NCBI RefSeq assembly: GCF_007997005.1
Contig: NZ_VOSL01000047.1
Coordinates: forward strand, 1-52,344
DNA: 52,344 nucleotides
Source of the DNA: Lujinxingia vulgaris
GTDB lineage: Bacteria > Myxococcota_A > Bradymonadia > Bradymonadales > Bradymonadaceae
Direction: 5' to 3'
Shown: one piece after another, positions 26,801 to 34,784 of the stretch
Numbering within the stretch: the first letter of the stretch is position 1
How the letters are laid out: every line of letters starts with the position of its first letter
Translations under genes and position numbers: made by a program
Notes under the pieces: generated by a model
Told to the model about the DNA's origin: nothing
What the model saw: the letters and a program-made list of their open reading frames with translations, nothing else
Database searches by the model: none

Positions 26801-27565
26801 GGCGACCACGCTCAGCTCCCACCGATTGTCTCCAGCGAACGCGCCCTCTCGGCCTTCATCACCGCCGAACACAGCCCCTTTGAGCTCGACGACGACCTGC
26901 AAAAGGCCGGCCTCGCCGGCCTCGACCGCAGCCTCTTTGAGCGCCTGGCCTCGGTTGGCCTGCCGGTGCACATGCTCCAGGTGCAGTACCGTATGAACCG
27001 CCCCATCATGAGCTTCCCGGCCGAGACCTTTTACGGCAACAAGCTCCAGGCCGCGCCCCACGTCGAAGACCGGCGCCTGCCCGAGGCCGACCTCCAGCAC
27101 CCTGCCCTGGCAAGCTCGGATCCGGTAGCCTTTCTCGACGTGCGCGGCCACGAAGACGCCCGCACCAACCTTGAGGAAGCCCGCGCCGTGCTTGAACTTC
27201 TCGGCGATCTCATCACCCGCGCCCCCTCCCTCTCGGTCGGCGTCATCTCCCCCTTCCGCGCCCAGGTTCACCTCTTGCGCACCCTGGTCGCAGACGCGCT
27301 CACCCTGCCCGAAGGCACCTCCATCGACATCGACACCGTCGAGCGTTTCCAGGGCAGCGAGCGCGACGTCATCATCGCCAGCCTCGTCAAAAGCGAGCGC
27401 CCCGGCGATTTTTTGAGCGACCCGCGGCGCCTCAACGTCACGTTGACCCGCGCCCGCCGCAAGCTGATCATCGTCGGACACTCCGGCTGCCTCCTCCAGG
27501 ATCCCCTCTTTCGGCCCTGGCTTGAGCACCCCCACACCACCTGGCACACCTGGACCCGTCCATGA
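23891..27565 (+). CDS. Pseudokinase - Cas4/Dna2-type nuclease - SF1 helicase fusion
   Basis: A 1224-residue three-part protein. Residues ~15-225 resemble a kinase fold (helices around RSVVHGALSPERVFY at 118-132, later RRPQTIDEFLAGL) with HRD and DFG missing. Residues ~335-600 are a PD-(D/E)XK nuclease of Cas4/Dna2 type: Cys344 (GCPQRV), GRID with Asp464, ELK with Glu478 and Lys480, QVRSY, then Cys569, Cys574 and Cys581 for an Fe-S cluster. Residues ~790-1220 are an SF1 helicase: GPPGTGKT (811-818), DEAS (947-950), GDHAQLPP, QYRMNRP, RFQGSERD and TLTRAR. All nuclease and helicase residues look intact. The start has no good ribosome-binding site, which may indicate low expression. Its stop overlaps the next gene by 4 nt. 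A DNA repair or defence role is inference. Confidence 0.93.
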   Translation: MHEFPTTLLDQPPRWEPPAGPLWLMDRGKEGEYVVWRHDASGGLLKVSVALRHAATAHHPSLNAPQRWWLHDGALYLGAPYPGGELLATARRERLTFSEAVDAITPLALALKSAHRRSVVHGALSPERVFYEPTTGRLAAVGLGEWAALPERHASPSPLTDIEGLARVLLFLTLPHQEAAAARPNFETIPSFAIGALERAISPDPARRPQTIDEFLAGLRFRTSEGFDPLPDAADADDNPVTILGGVVRDLDHFEHPRQGPGLRFTLDHGEDGSVGVFFYARHHSEVYNSARNLWEGARLNLLDASPLHDSRGRTFLTAGANTLPIVEPSWPVSVSDVLKAQGCPQRVLVDARDPGDLTHHLAFGNLIHGMLEDLTAPEPLSFEASLESRLPDLRLDLLAAGVDDATLASLEVQARTHFDHMRRLTAPRTRSASGPGAARVGWSGRHVEATRFSSRYGLEGRIDLVVENPDEGVQIIELKSGKPWDDHIGQVRSYALLWEELARAENLPMTGHLLYSRDGTMRQAPLDDIDRERRILHARNDLVAHYRAQVDPAFTYRAPYYMEEPALCRQGACRFRRDRCKAQSELLGLAPQPDYGVFAWPSTDPELVRQARAYHAHMSRLVAMERWSDHAALGAIFEPHRLSERIEAGLASADLHLEPVEGHPDRARLRGKNLQIFSPGDALLIHRGEVDASHILRGRCLSVEDDSLELRLRAAHFPDALSGPGYIADLPPARLGYRSAHQALYRVLRAQRRDLLEVLVRPTTPAAHSAMRGQGATPNLHPATFDALNPPQRDAIEHALSAPTGALIQGPPGTGKTTVIAHLTLEAADRDQRVLLAALTHTAVDTMLIKLLEAGDQRGHHPHVLRIGSAAKSPRVARALEARGLNPAHYFADDLAHAHQSLNQLGEAVGRATIIATTTHSALRSPLIAFFERHRDRPAFDVAIVDEASQLTEPLALGPISLARRFVLVGDHAQLPPIVSSERALSAFITAEHSPFELDDDLQKAGLAGLDRSLFERLASVGLPVHMLQVQYRMNRPIMSFPAETFYGNKLQAAPHVEDRRLPEADLQHPALASSDPVAFLDVRGHEDARTNLEEARAVLELLGDLITRAPSLSVGVISPFRAQVHLLRTLVADALTLPEGTSIDIDTVERFQGSERDVIIASLVKSERPGDFLSDPRRLNVTLTRARRKLIIVGHSGCLLQDPLFRPWLEHPHTTWHTWTRP

Positions 27566-28830
27566 GCCCCATCGCTCCTCGCAAACGTCCGCGCCTGCCG
27601 CGCGCCTGCACACTGGCTCTGAGCGTGAGCGCCGCGCTCGCGCTTGTGGCCTGCGACGCCCCGACCGACGCACAGCCCACCTCTGACTCGACCGAAGACA
27701 TCACCGCTTCTGCGACCCCGCAGGCCACCTGGGCCCCTCCCGAGCCCGTCGACCTGCGGGATCCCGACGCCCTCCCCATGCACCCCACAGACGTCGGCCA
27801 GCCCACCCTCTACCCCCGCTGCCACGAGCTCTTTGAGCCGGAGGGCAGCCCCCGCGCCTGGCCCCTGGACCGCGACGAGGCCGACGCGACGCTCTTTGGC
27901 TGCGAGCCGGAGGCCGCGCTGACCTTGAGCGATCCTCCCATGCGCCTGGTCGCCTACAGCCTCCCGCGCCCCGCCGACTCCCGCGCCACCGATCTGCGCC
28001 TGGTCGCCTACAACAACGCTGGAGAGCTCCTCTGGCACCGGCGCATCGACCGCCAGCAGCAGGGAGATAACTTCACCGCCAACTTCCGCGGCTCTTTTCT
28101 GACCCGCGTCGACCAGAAGTTCATCTGCGCCGGCACCCGCTGGCAGGGGGGCACCCAGGCCCTCTGCGCCCGCCAGGACTCCGGCGAAGTCATCTTTGAA
28201 GGCACCATGAACTTCTGGTCGGGCATCGATATGCTCGGTGTGGGCCCCGCGCTTGTGGGCGCCGACATCAACGGCCTGACCCTGCGCTACCCCTTCACCG
28301 GGGTGGAAATGCGCCACCGGGCCTTCGGCGCCCGGGGCGGCCGCACCGCCTTCTACGCCTCAAGCCCCACCCACGTCTTCTTTGTCCCGGCCGATGGCGA
28401 GCCTGTGCTGAGCGCCTGGAACCTGCAGACCCTGGAGATCGACTGGCAGCTGCCCCTCCCCGCTAAGCCGCAATCCAACTCCGGCCAGAGCTTCCCCTCG
28501 CTCGACCTCCTCGTCTTCAAGATCGACGACACCCTCTACGCCCTTAACACCGGTGACGGGACGCAAAAGCTCGCGATGACCGTCGGCGTCGATAACCCCT
28601 CCCTGGCCACGACCGAAGACGCCCTCATCGTCCTCGTGCGCCGCAGCGACGCGCCACCGCTGCTCACCATCCTTGACCCGCAACGAGGCGTCGCCACCCG
28701 CGCTGCGCTCGCACCCCGCGGCGCGCTCGCCGTGGGCACCGACGGCCCGCGCATCCTCACCCGCAGTGTGCGCGCGCTGCGCGAAGTCACCCTGAAGACG
28801 CCCGCGCCGCGGGCCAACTCCGATGACTGA
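27562..28830 (+). CDS. Lipoprotein with PQQ-like beta-propeller segments
   Basis: A 422-residue lipoprotein. The Arg/Pro-rich N-terminus and hydrophobic core end in the lipobox LVAC (Cys31), followed by a Ser/Thr/Pro linker. The rest is beta-rich and has PQQ- or WD-like blade signatures, such as LVAYNNAGELLWHRRI, LQTLEIDWQLPLPAK, DTLYALNTGDGTQKL and PPLLTILDPQRGVAT. It is probably anchored in the outer or inner membrane, facing the periplasm. Its ATG overlaps the stop of the nuclease-helicase gene (ATGA), so translation is probably coupled although the products act in different compartments. No enzymatic motif is seen. Confidence 0.85.
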   Translation: MSPIAPRKRPRLPRACTLALSVSAALALVACDAPTDAQPTSDSTEDITASATPQATWAPPEPVDLRDPDALPMHPTDVGQPTLYPRCHELFEPEGSPRAWPLDRDEADATLFGCEPEAALTLSDPPMRLVAYSLPRPADSRATDLRLVAYNNAGELLWHRRIDRQQQGDNFTANFRGSFLTRVDQKFICAGTRWQGGTQALCARQDSGEVIFEGTMNFWSGIDMLGVGPALVGADINGLTLRYPFTGVEMRHRAFGARGGRTAFYASSPTHVFFVPADGEPVLSAWNLQTLEIDWQLPLPAKPQSNSGQSFPSLDLLVFKIDDTLYALNTGDGTQKLAMTVGVDNPSLATTEDALIVLVRRSDAPPLLTILDPQRGVATRAALAPRGALAVGTDGPRILTRSVRALREVTLKTPAPRANSDD

Positions 28831-29908
28831 GCCGGCCTCACCACCGCGCTGGCGCGAGCCCCTGGGCATCTTCGTCCTGGCGCTTTTCGGGGTCATCGCG
28901 CTCAGCCTCCTAAGCCCCCTTGTGCCGCTACTCTCGCAGAACCTGGTGGCCATCGTCGGCCTCGTCTTCTTTGGCCTGGCCCACCTTACGATCCGCCGCA
29001 TCGGCGCATCGCCGGCCGACTTCGGCGTCGATCTCGATCGTATCCCCCTGCGCCAGATCCTCTTCGGCCTGGGGGTAAGCGCCATCGTCTTCCCGCTCTT
29101 CGCCCTGGGAAATCACCTCTGGGAACGTCACGCCCTGGAGCGCGACTTTCACCCCTCGATCCACAACCTGCGCCAGTGGTCCCCCTCGCTGGAGCGCCGC
29201 CCGCCCGAACTTCAAGATGATGGCGCCCGCGTCTGGGTCCAGCGCCGCACCCTCTACGTCGAGGTCGCCAACTTCGATGCCGACGCGCCACCTTCCCCTC
29301 TGATCGCGCGCGCCGACCAGCCCACCTCCTGGCAGAGCCTGGGCGCCGGCGCGGCTCGCCAGACCGACGACGCTCGCCACACCTGGGAGCTCACCCCCAC
29401 CGCCCCGCTGACCCGCTTCGCCCTTTCTCCCCTCGACCCACACGCCCGCCCGCAAACCCTCTCTTCCATCGAGCTCTCCCTTCACAACGCCCCCATCACC
29501 TCCGCCTCCGAGCGCGCCGCCCCCGGAGAGCCCCTCACCCTCAAGCGCGGCTTAAGCTGGCTTGTGCTCTGGGCCCTCACCCACCTGCTCCTCGTCGCCC
29601 TCCCCGAGGAGGTCTTCTACCGCGGCTACCTCCAGACTCGCCTCGGCCAGCTCCTGCGCGACGATCACGACCAGCCTCGCATGTTTTTGGGCCTCTCCCT
29701 GGCCAACTGGCTCACCAGCGCCCTCTTCGCCCTGGGTCACCTCCTGGTCCCGGTGGGCGGCGCCATCATCGCCTCGCGCGCGGCGGTCTTCTTCCCCTCG
29801 CTGGTCTTCGGCTGGATGCGCGAGCGCTCCGGCTCCATCATCGCCCCCACCATCTTTCACGCCTGCGCCAACATGATGGTGCTCCTGGTCTCCGTCCACT
29901 ACTTCTGA
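28823..29908 (+). CDS. CPBP-family intramembrane metalloprotease
   Basis: A 361-residue membrane protein of the CPBP/CAAX-protease (Abi) family. The active-site signatures are present in order: the Glu pair in PEEVFYRGYLQTRL, His in ALFALGHLLVPVGG, and HACAN in IIAPTIFHACANMM. Two N-terminal membrane segments (~10-55) and one near 75-92 precede an unusually long (~130-residue) soluble, beta-rich insert before the protease core at ~235-361. The ATG overlaps the lipoprotein stop by 8 nt. Family members cleave prenylated or other membrane substrates, and some take part in bacteriocin immunity or phage-related systems. The substrate here is unknown. Confidence 0.92.
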   Translation: MTEPASPPRWREPLGIFVLALFGVIALSLLSPLVPLLSQNLVAIVGLVFFGLAHLTIRRIGASPADFGVDLDRIPLRQILFGLGVSAIVFPLFALGNHLWERHALERDFHPSIHNLRQWSPSLERRPPELQDDGARVWVQRRTLYVEVANFDADAPPSPLIARADQPTSWQSLGAGAARQTDDARHTWELTPTAPLTRFALSPLDPHARPQTLSSIELSLHNAPITSASERAAPGEPLTLKRGLSWLVLWALTHLLLVALPEEVFYRGYLQTRLGQLLRDDHDQPRMFLGLSLANWLTSALFALGHLLVPVGGAIIASRAAVFFPSLVFGWMRERSGSIIAPTIFHACANMMVLLVSVHYF

Positions 29909-30012
29909 GACCCCACCGCACCGGCCACCTTGCGCGCGCTTCGGCCTTGGTGGCACACTCCCGCCCACCGTGATGGCGGCCCACCTTCAACCTCCTCTCT
30001 CCCCGCGCTGGT

Positions 30013-31920
30013 ATGGCCCTACTGACCGACGACGCTCACCGACGCCTCGACATCCTGCGACGCACGCGCATGGGCCTCGACGACGACCTCGACGATCTTC
30101 GCGCCGAGCTGGCCGAGGCCCTCGACGACTTCGAGGGACGCCTGGCCCGCACCTGCCGCCACATCCCCCTCTGGCTCGCGCTCCCGGCCGCCGAGCTCCG
30201 CGCCCCCTTTAAACTCAAAAGCCCCGACACGCTGGCCGGGACCCTCGTGGGCCCCCGCGCTACCGCGGTGGCCGCCGCCGAGATCGAGCACTTCATTCAC
30301 ACCTGGTTCCCCGACCAGGACGCCGACCCCACAAGCCACGACCCCGAGCAGGTCGCCGAGACCCTCGCCAGCCTCAACGCCCTCATCGACGACGCGCGCC
30401 AGGCCACACGCGCCCTGGCCGAAGAGGGCCCCCTGGCCCTGGAGCGTCTCCTCGAAGCGATTGTCTTCGACCTGGAGAGCCGCCGCGAAGCCGACGTCGA
30501 AGCCCTCGAGTCCATGATCTCCGAAGGCGACATCGACCGCGGACGCGCCGCCCAGGCCGAGATCGCCGAGCTCTGGGAAGATCAACGCCGACGCGTCAAC
30601 GAACTTCAGGGCGTCTGGGACGATCTTCTCATCCTGCACCGCGAAGGCATCGACACCACCCTCGAAGGCCTCTCCGAACTCGACGATCTCTGCGCCCGCG
30701 CCCGCGAAGGCCTCGTCGGCGCCGGCCTCCTCAACACTCCCTCCTCCCCCGTCCTCCCCGAAGACGAGCATCAGCACGAAAACGAGTCCGAGACCGAGAT
30801 CGAGCCCGAGATCGAGATCGAGCCCGAGACCGAGCCCGAGATCGAGCCCAAGACCGAGATCGAGCCCGAGACCGAGATCGAGCCCGAGATCGAGATCGAG
30901 ATCGAGCCCGAGTCCGAGTCCGAGATCGAGCCCGAGATCGAGTCCGAGATCGAGACCGAGATCGAGATCGAGATCGAGACCGAGATCGAGCCCGAGACCG
31001 AGATCGAGCCCGAGATCGAGATCGAGCCCGAGATCGAGTCCGAGACCGAGATCGAGACCGAGACCGAGATCGAGCCCGAGCCCGAGATCGAGCCCGAGAC
31101 CGAGATCGACCTCCCCGGCCCCACCGCCCCGATGATCGACGAGGTCGTCCCCCAACTGCTCTCCCGCGACGACGACGCGACACCAGTCGACCTCGCCACC
31201 CCCACCACCGTCGACAAACCCGACGCTTCCGAACCCGACGATCGCGACGATCCCGACCAAGACGCCCCCTCGATCTTCGAAGACTCCGCCGCCCCCAGCC
31301 GCCCTCCCGAAGATCGCGTCCGCGTGCGCTGCTACCGCATCCGCGAGGGCTGGCAGATTCTCACGGGCGGAGAGATCGCCGCCACCCTGGGTCCCCCCGG
31401 GGTCTTCGTCGGCGGTCTGGCCATCCTGTGCATCCTCTCGCTCTTCGAGATCACCCAGAACCCTCTGGAGGTGCACCCCTGGGCTCAGCCCGCCGCCTAC
31501 GCCGCCCTGGGCCTGATGGCCCTTCTCCCGCTGGTCCGCAAGTGGCGACCGATGTGGCACGGCGCACGCTTCCGCATCATCGCGCGTGGCGAGGTCGAAG
31601 AAGAAGCGGACCTCCGTGCGACCGACGCGCGGCTGATCCTCGACCGCACCTCCTGGCCCATCGCCGATCTTCGCAACGTCGAGCTCAACCGCTGGGAGTC
31701 TACCGAAGATCTCACCCTGGGCTGGGTCCTCACCATCGACCCGCCTTACCACGCCCCGGTTCACCTGATGACCTTCGACCCGGAGCCCGAGGTCTGGCGC
31801 GCCTCCCGCGTCCCCCGCATCGAATGCCCCGAAGACGCCTGGCAACTTCCCCCGGCCGAGTTCGACGCCATTCACACCACGCTGCTGGAGCATCGCCCGC
31901 AGACCTCTGCGGCCTCCTGA
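30013..31920 (+). CDS. Membrane protein with long Glu-X dipeptide repeat
   Basis: A 635-residue protein of unknown family in three parts. Residues ~1-255 are helical and acidic, without membrane segments (many coiled-coil-like stretches, e.g. EALESMISEGDIDRGRAA). Residues 258-365 are an almost pure Glu-(Ile/Pro/Thr/Ser) alternating tract. Residues ~450-515 hold two membrane helices (GVFVGGLAILCILSLFEI and AAYAALGLMALLPLV), followed by a beta-rich PH-like domain (RFRIIARGEVEEEADLRAT, WPIADLRNVELNRWE). The start has a poor ribosome-binding site. The acidic tract should form an extended charged spacer (inference). It lies 104 nt after the CPBP protease gene. Confidence 0.85.
   Translation: MALLTDDAHRRLDILRRTRMGLDDDLDDLRAELAEALDDFEGRLARTCRHIPLWLALPAAELRAPFKLKSPDTLAGTLVGPRATAVAAAEIEHFIHTWFPDQDADPTSHDPEQVAETLASLNALIDDARQATRALAEEGPLALERLLEAIVFDLESRREADVEALESMISEGDIDRGRAAQAEIAELWEDQRRRVNELQGVWDDLLILHREGIDTTLEGLSELDDLCARAREGLVGAGLLNTPSSPVLPEDEHQHENESETEIEPEIEIEPETEPEIEPKTEIEPETEIEPEIEIEIEPESESEIEPEIESEIETEIEIEIETEIEPETEIEPEIEIEPEIESETEIETETEIEPEPEIEPETEIDLPGPTAPMIDEVVPQLLSRDDDATPVDLATPTTVDKPDASEPDDRDDPDQDAPSIFEDSAAPSRPPEDRVRVRCYRIREGWQILTGGEIAATLGPPGVFVGGLAILCILSLFEITQNPLEVHPWAQPAAYAALGLMALLPLVRKWRPMWHGARFRIIARGEVEEEADLRATDARLILDRTSWPIADLRNVELNRWESTEDLTLGWVLTIDPPYHAPVHLMTFDPEPEVWRASRVPRIECPEDAWQLPPAEFDAIHTTLLEHRPQTSAAS
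30784..31107 (+). repeat. In-frame hexanucleotide repeat GAG-NYC, 54 units
   Basis: Over 324 nt every odd codon is GAG (one AAG at 30850-30852) and every even codon is ATC, CCC, ACC or TCC. This gives 54 Glu-X dipeptides (one Lys-X). Units are not ordered in a simple higher repeat, though GAGATCGAGCCC is common. Many units create a GATC tetranucleotide. Length variation by slippage would stay in frame. Confidence 0.97.
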
Positions 31921-31966
31921 TTCTCCGGCATCGCCTCCCGACAAACACACACCACCATCAAAATAA

Positions 31967-31998
31967 AAGCGCCGCCGGCACTACAGCCGGCGGCGCTT
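31967..31998. terminator. Intrinsic terminator between convergent genes
   Basis: A 13-bp stem AAGCGCCGCCGGC/GCCGGCGGCGCTT (31967-31979 and 31986-31998) with a 6-nt loop. On the minus strand it continues into TTTTATTTT, so it is strongest for the ferritin-like gene; on the plus strand it is followed by CTTTGG. Confidence 0.85.
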
Positions 31999-32047
31999 CT
32001 TTGGTCTTAACCTCGCACGCCTTCGCGCGCGTCACTCACCTGAGGGC

Positions 32048-32488
32048 TCACTCGCCCCACTGACCGCGCAGGATCTTCTCAGACTCCTCTTTATGGCGCG
32101 TCTCATCGGCGACCATATCGTCGAGCGTCGACGCCAGACCGTAGTCCCCGTAGGCCTCGGCCTGCTTCATGCGCTTGACGTAGCGCTTGACCGTCTCCGT
32201 CTCGGCCTTGACCACATTCTCCAGCATCTCCCGCGGATCGGTCGTGTACGTGACCTCCGCCGCCCGGGTCACAGGCGTTCCTCCGAGTGCCGTGATCTTG
32301 TCGGCCAGAAACTTCGCGTGCTCAAACTCATCGGCAACTTCTTCCAGAAAGAAGGCCTGAAGCTCTTTACGGTGAATGCCGCTCACCGCCGCCGCATAGG
32401 TGTTGTACATGATGATGGCCTGGTACTCATGGGCCAGGTCTTCGTTAAGTCCTTCCAGAATGGTGGCTTTATCGACGGTCTCGCTCAT
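32048..32488 (-). CDS. Ferritin-like (bacterioferritin/Dps-type) protein
   Basis: A 146-residue four-helix-bundle protein. Iron-ligand residues appear in ferritin-like order: Glu in LAHEYQAIIMY, ExxxExxH in LEEVADEFEHAKFL, a Glu in VVKAETETVKRY, and DETRHKEESEKIL near the C-terminus. It probably oxidises or stores iron in the cytoplasm. No heme Met as in classical Bfr can be assigned with certainty. The ATG has AAGGAG 5 nt upstream. Both sides are non-coding, and a terminator follows, so it is monocistronic. Confidence 0.9.
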   Translation of the reverse strand: MSETVDKATILEGLNEDLAHEYQAIIMYNTYAAAVSGIHRKELQAFFLEEVADEFEHAKFLADKITALGGTPVTRAAEVTYTTDPREMLENVVKAETETVKRYVKRMKQAEAYGDYGLASTLDDMVADETRHKEESEKILRGQWGE

Positions 32489-32585
32489 AACAACTCCTTG
32501 GTGTTCTCGTGTGTACGAATCAACCGGACGAGCGCGAACCTAAGCAGCATTCTCGACAAATCAACCCCGCACACCACACCGGCCC

Positions 32586-34715
32586 TCACACCCGTCGCGT
32601 CGCCTCCGGAACCAACGGCGGCAAGGGCAGATCGAGCACGTCGCAGACCGCCCGCAACATCTCCACCTCCTCCACCCTCACGCGCCCATCCCCCAGCACA
32701 CAGAACGCCGCGGCGTTGATCACATGCCGCTTGATCTGCAGCGACGCCAGCGCGAAGCGGTCGAGCACCGCGCCCACCTGCTGCAGATTCACCGCCCCCT
32801 CCTGAAAGTGAAGCTCTCGTGCAAACGTCGGCGGCAGCGCCCCGCACCCCGCATCAAACGCCGCCCGCGCCTCACTGACATGGTCATGTCCCATGATGAC
32901 CAGAGCGCTCAACAAAAGCTGCAACTCCGGCAACATCGCCCGCATCGCCACAAACTGCGTCGCGCGACGCCCCGGACGCCCCAGCGCCACCTCCAGGCGA
33001 TGCATCAACACCTTCTGCACCACGAACTCAAAGAGGGTTACGCGCTGATCCGCATAGATCATCGCGCCGACCACCTCCCGAAACGTCCTGTACTGCTCGG
33101 GGGTCATCCGCCTCAACGTCGGAAAAAGCAGGTCCACCAGCGGCAGGCGAAACTCCGCATCCAACGCCGCGACATGCTCCCAGAGCCGACGCACCTCCCG
33201 GAGCATCGTCTCCGAGGTCTGCCGGTGAAGAAGCTCGATCTGCGGGCGTCGCCCCTCCTCGCTCTCGTCCATCAGGAGCGCAAACACCAGCGCGCTGGCC
33301 CCCATCACATCACTGCGGGCCTCCATGATCGGGCGCGGCAACTCCCCCAGCAACGACGAGCAGTACACCAGCCGCTCCGGGCTGGGGTTACCGATCAGAT
33401 CCACGATCTCCTCGGCCCCCACCGCGTAGCTCAGCTCCCGCGACTGGCCGCTCCAATCGTTGCCCCCGCCCGAGCTCTGCGACTGCATCCCCAGGCTCGC
33501 TCCCGACGACGAAGGTGACGCACCGGCCCACGCCGCGGCCATCATCATCGCGCCCTCCGGCGTCGCTCCCCCCGCAGCGCCCGACATCGGGGCGCCCGCC
33601 ATCGCCAGCCCCGCCCGCGCCTGACCACGCTCCAGCTGCGCACGGATCGCGTCGAGCTGCGAGGCGTCATACCCCGGATCCCACCGCCGAATTCGCTCCT
33701 CCAGAGGCGGGTGCGACTCGAACCACCCCGTCATCGTCATCGTAAAGCGGCTACTCACCGCCCCAAAACACATATGGCTGACCTCTTCGGCGTGCGGAGA
33801 GAAGAGCCCCGAGCCGGCCTGGTGCGCGGCGATCTTCTTCAACGCCCCGGCAAGCCCCGCCGGGTTGCGTGTAAACTGCACCGCCGCTGCATCCGCCAGA
33901 TACTCCCGCTGGCGCGACACCGCGCTCTTGATCATGCGCCCGAACATCACGCCCAGCCAGCCCCCCACCGCCAGCAGAAGCCCCACCGCCCCAATCGCCA
34001 GGAGCGCCGGCCCCCCGTTTTTGCTGCTTCGCCGACTCCCCCCCCGCCAGATCATCTCCAACATCCCCCGACCCGCGATCGAGATGAGCAGAATCCCGTG
34101 CACCACCCCGATCAGCCGGATGTTCAGCCGCATATCCCCGTTGAGAATGTGCGAGAACTCATGCGCGATCACCGCCTGCAGCTCATCGCGCGTCAGCGCC
34201 TCCAGCGCCCCCTGGGTCACCGCCACCGCGGCGTCATTGATCGTGTAGCCGGCCGCAAACGCGTTGATCCCCACCTCATCGGGCAACACATAAACGAGCG
34301 GCACCGCCAGCCCCGAGGCCAGCGACATCTCCTCCACCACATTATAAAGCCTGCGGCGCAGCGGATCCTCACTGCGCGCATCCACCTCCACCCCGCCAAG
34401 CTCCAGCGCCACGCTGCTCCCCCCCTCACCGAGCTGCGAGACCTTATAATAACTCCCCAGCCCCACCACCAACGCCGTCACCAGCAACGAGAACCCCACC
34501 AGCTTCCACTGAAAATAATCCAGCGTCTCGGTGGTCATATAACGCCCGTTGACCATTACCATCTCGGTCTTCAGGGCCCCCCCGGTGATATGAAAATCCA
34601 GCAGATACACCGGCACGTACATCACCGCAGTCAACGCGATGACAGCCATCGCGAAGAGCACGATCAAATACGTCGTGTTGCGCCTGGCCGAATCCTGCTG
34701 CTCAAAAAAGTCCAT
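32586..34715 (-). CDS. M48-family (HtpX-like) membrane metalloprotease with long C-terminal extension
   Basis: A 709-residue protein. Two N-terminal membrane helices lie at ~15-37 and ~70-90. The zinc site is HEFSH at 185-189 in VIAHEFSHILNGD, with a downstream Glu in REYLADAAAVQFTRNP and further helices between ~200 and 265. The protease ends near residue 345 (HPPLEERI). The remaining ~360 residues include an Ala/Gly/Met-rich low-complexity stretch and two helical, TerB-like segments, roughly doubling the usual HtpX length. A 69-nt gap separates it from LemA upstream, a common pairing. A role in membrane protein quality control is expected from the family. Confidence 0.93.
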   Translation of the reverse strand: MDFFEQQDSARRNTTYLIVLFAMAVIALTAVMYVPVYLLDFHITGGALKTEMVMVNGRYMTTETLDYFQWKLVGFSLLVTALVVGLGSYYKVSQLGEGGSSVALELGGVEVDARSEDPLRRRLYNVVEEMSLASGLAVPLVYVLPDEVGINAFAAGYTINDAAVAVTQGALEALTRDELQAVIAHEFSHILNGDMRLNIRLIGVVHGILLISIAGRGMLEMIWRGGSRRSSKNGGPALLAIGAVGLLLAVGGWLGVMFGRMIKSAVSRQREYLADAAAVQFTRNPAGLAGALKKIAAHQAGSGLFSPHAEEVSHMCFGAVSSRFTMTMTGWFESHPPLEERIRRWDPGYDASQLDAIRAQLERGQARAGLAMAGAPMSGAAGGATPEGAMMMAAAWAGASPSSSGASLGMQSQSSGGGNDWSGQSRELSYAVGAEEIVDLIGNPSPERLVYCSSLLGELPRPIMEARSDVMGASALVFALLMDESEEGRRPQIELLHRQTSETMLREVRRLWEHVAALDAEFRLPLVDLLFPTLRRMTPEQYRTFREVVGAMIYADQRVTLFEFVVQKVLMHRLEVALGRPGRRATQFVAMRAMLPELQLLLSALVIMGHDHVSEARAAFDAGCGALPPTFARELHFQEGAVNLQQVGAVLDRFALASLQIKRHVINAAAFCVLGDGRVRVEEVEMLRAVCDVLDLPLPPLVPEATRRV

Positions 34716-34784
34716 CGTTGACCACCCGCATCACGTCGTTTGTTGCCTGCTGCTCACATCACCATCCCCCCTCTTCCACCTTGC

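Noticed and set aside
30019..31950. A 643-codon minus-strand frame with Leu-Gly-Leu-Asp repeats
   Set aside because: It mirrors the Glu-X tract gene. The hexamer repeat keeps several frames open on both strands.
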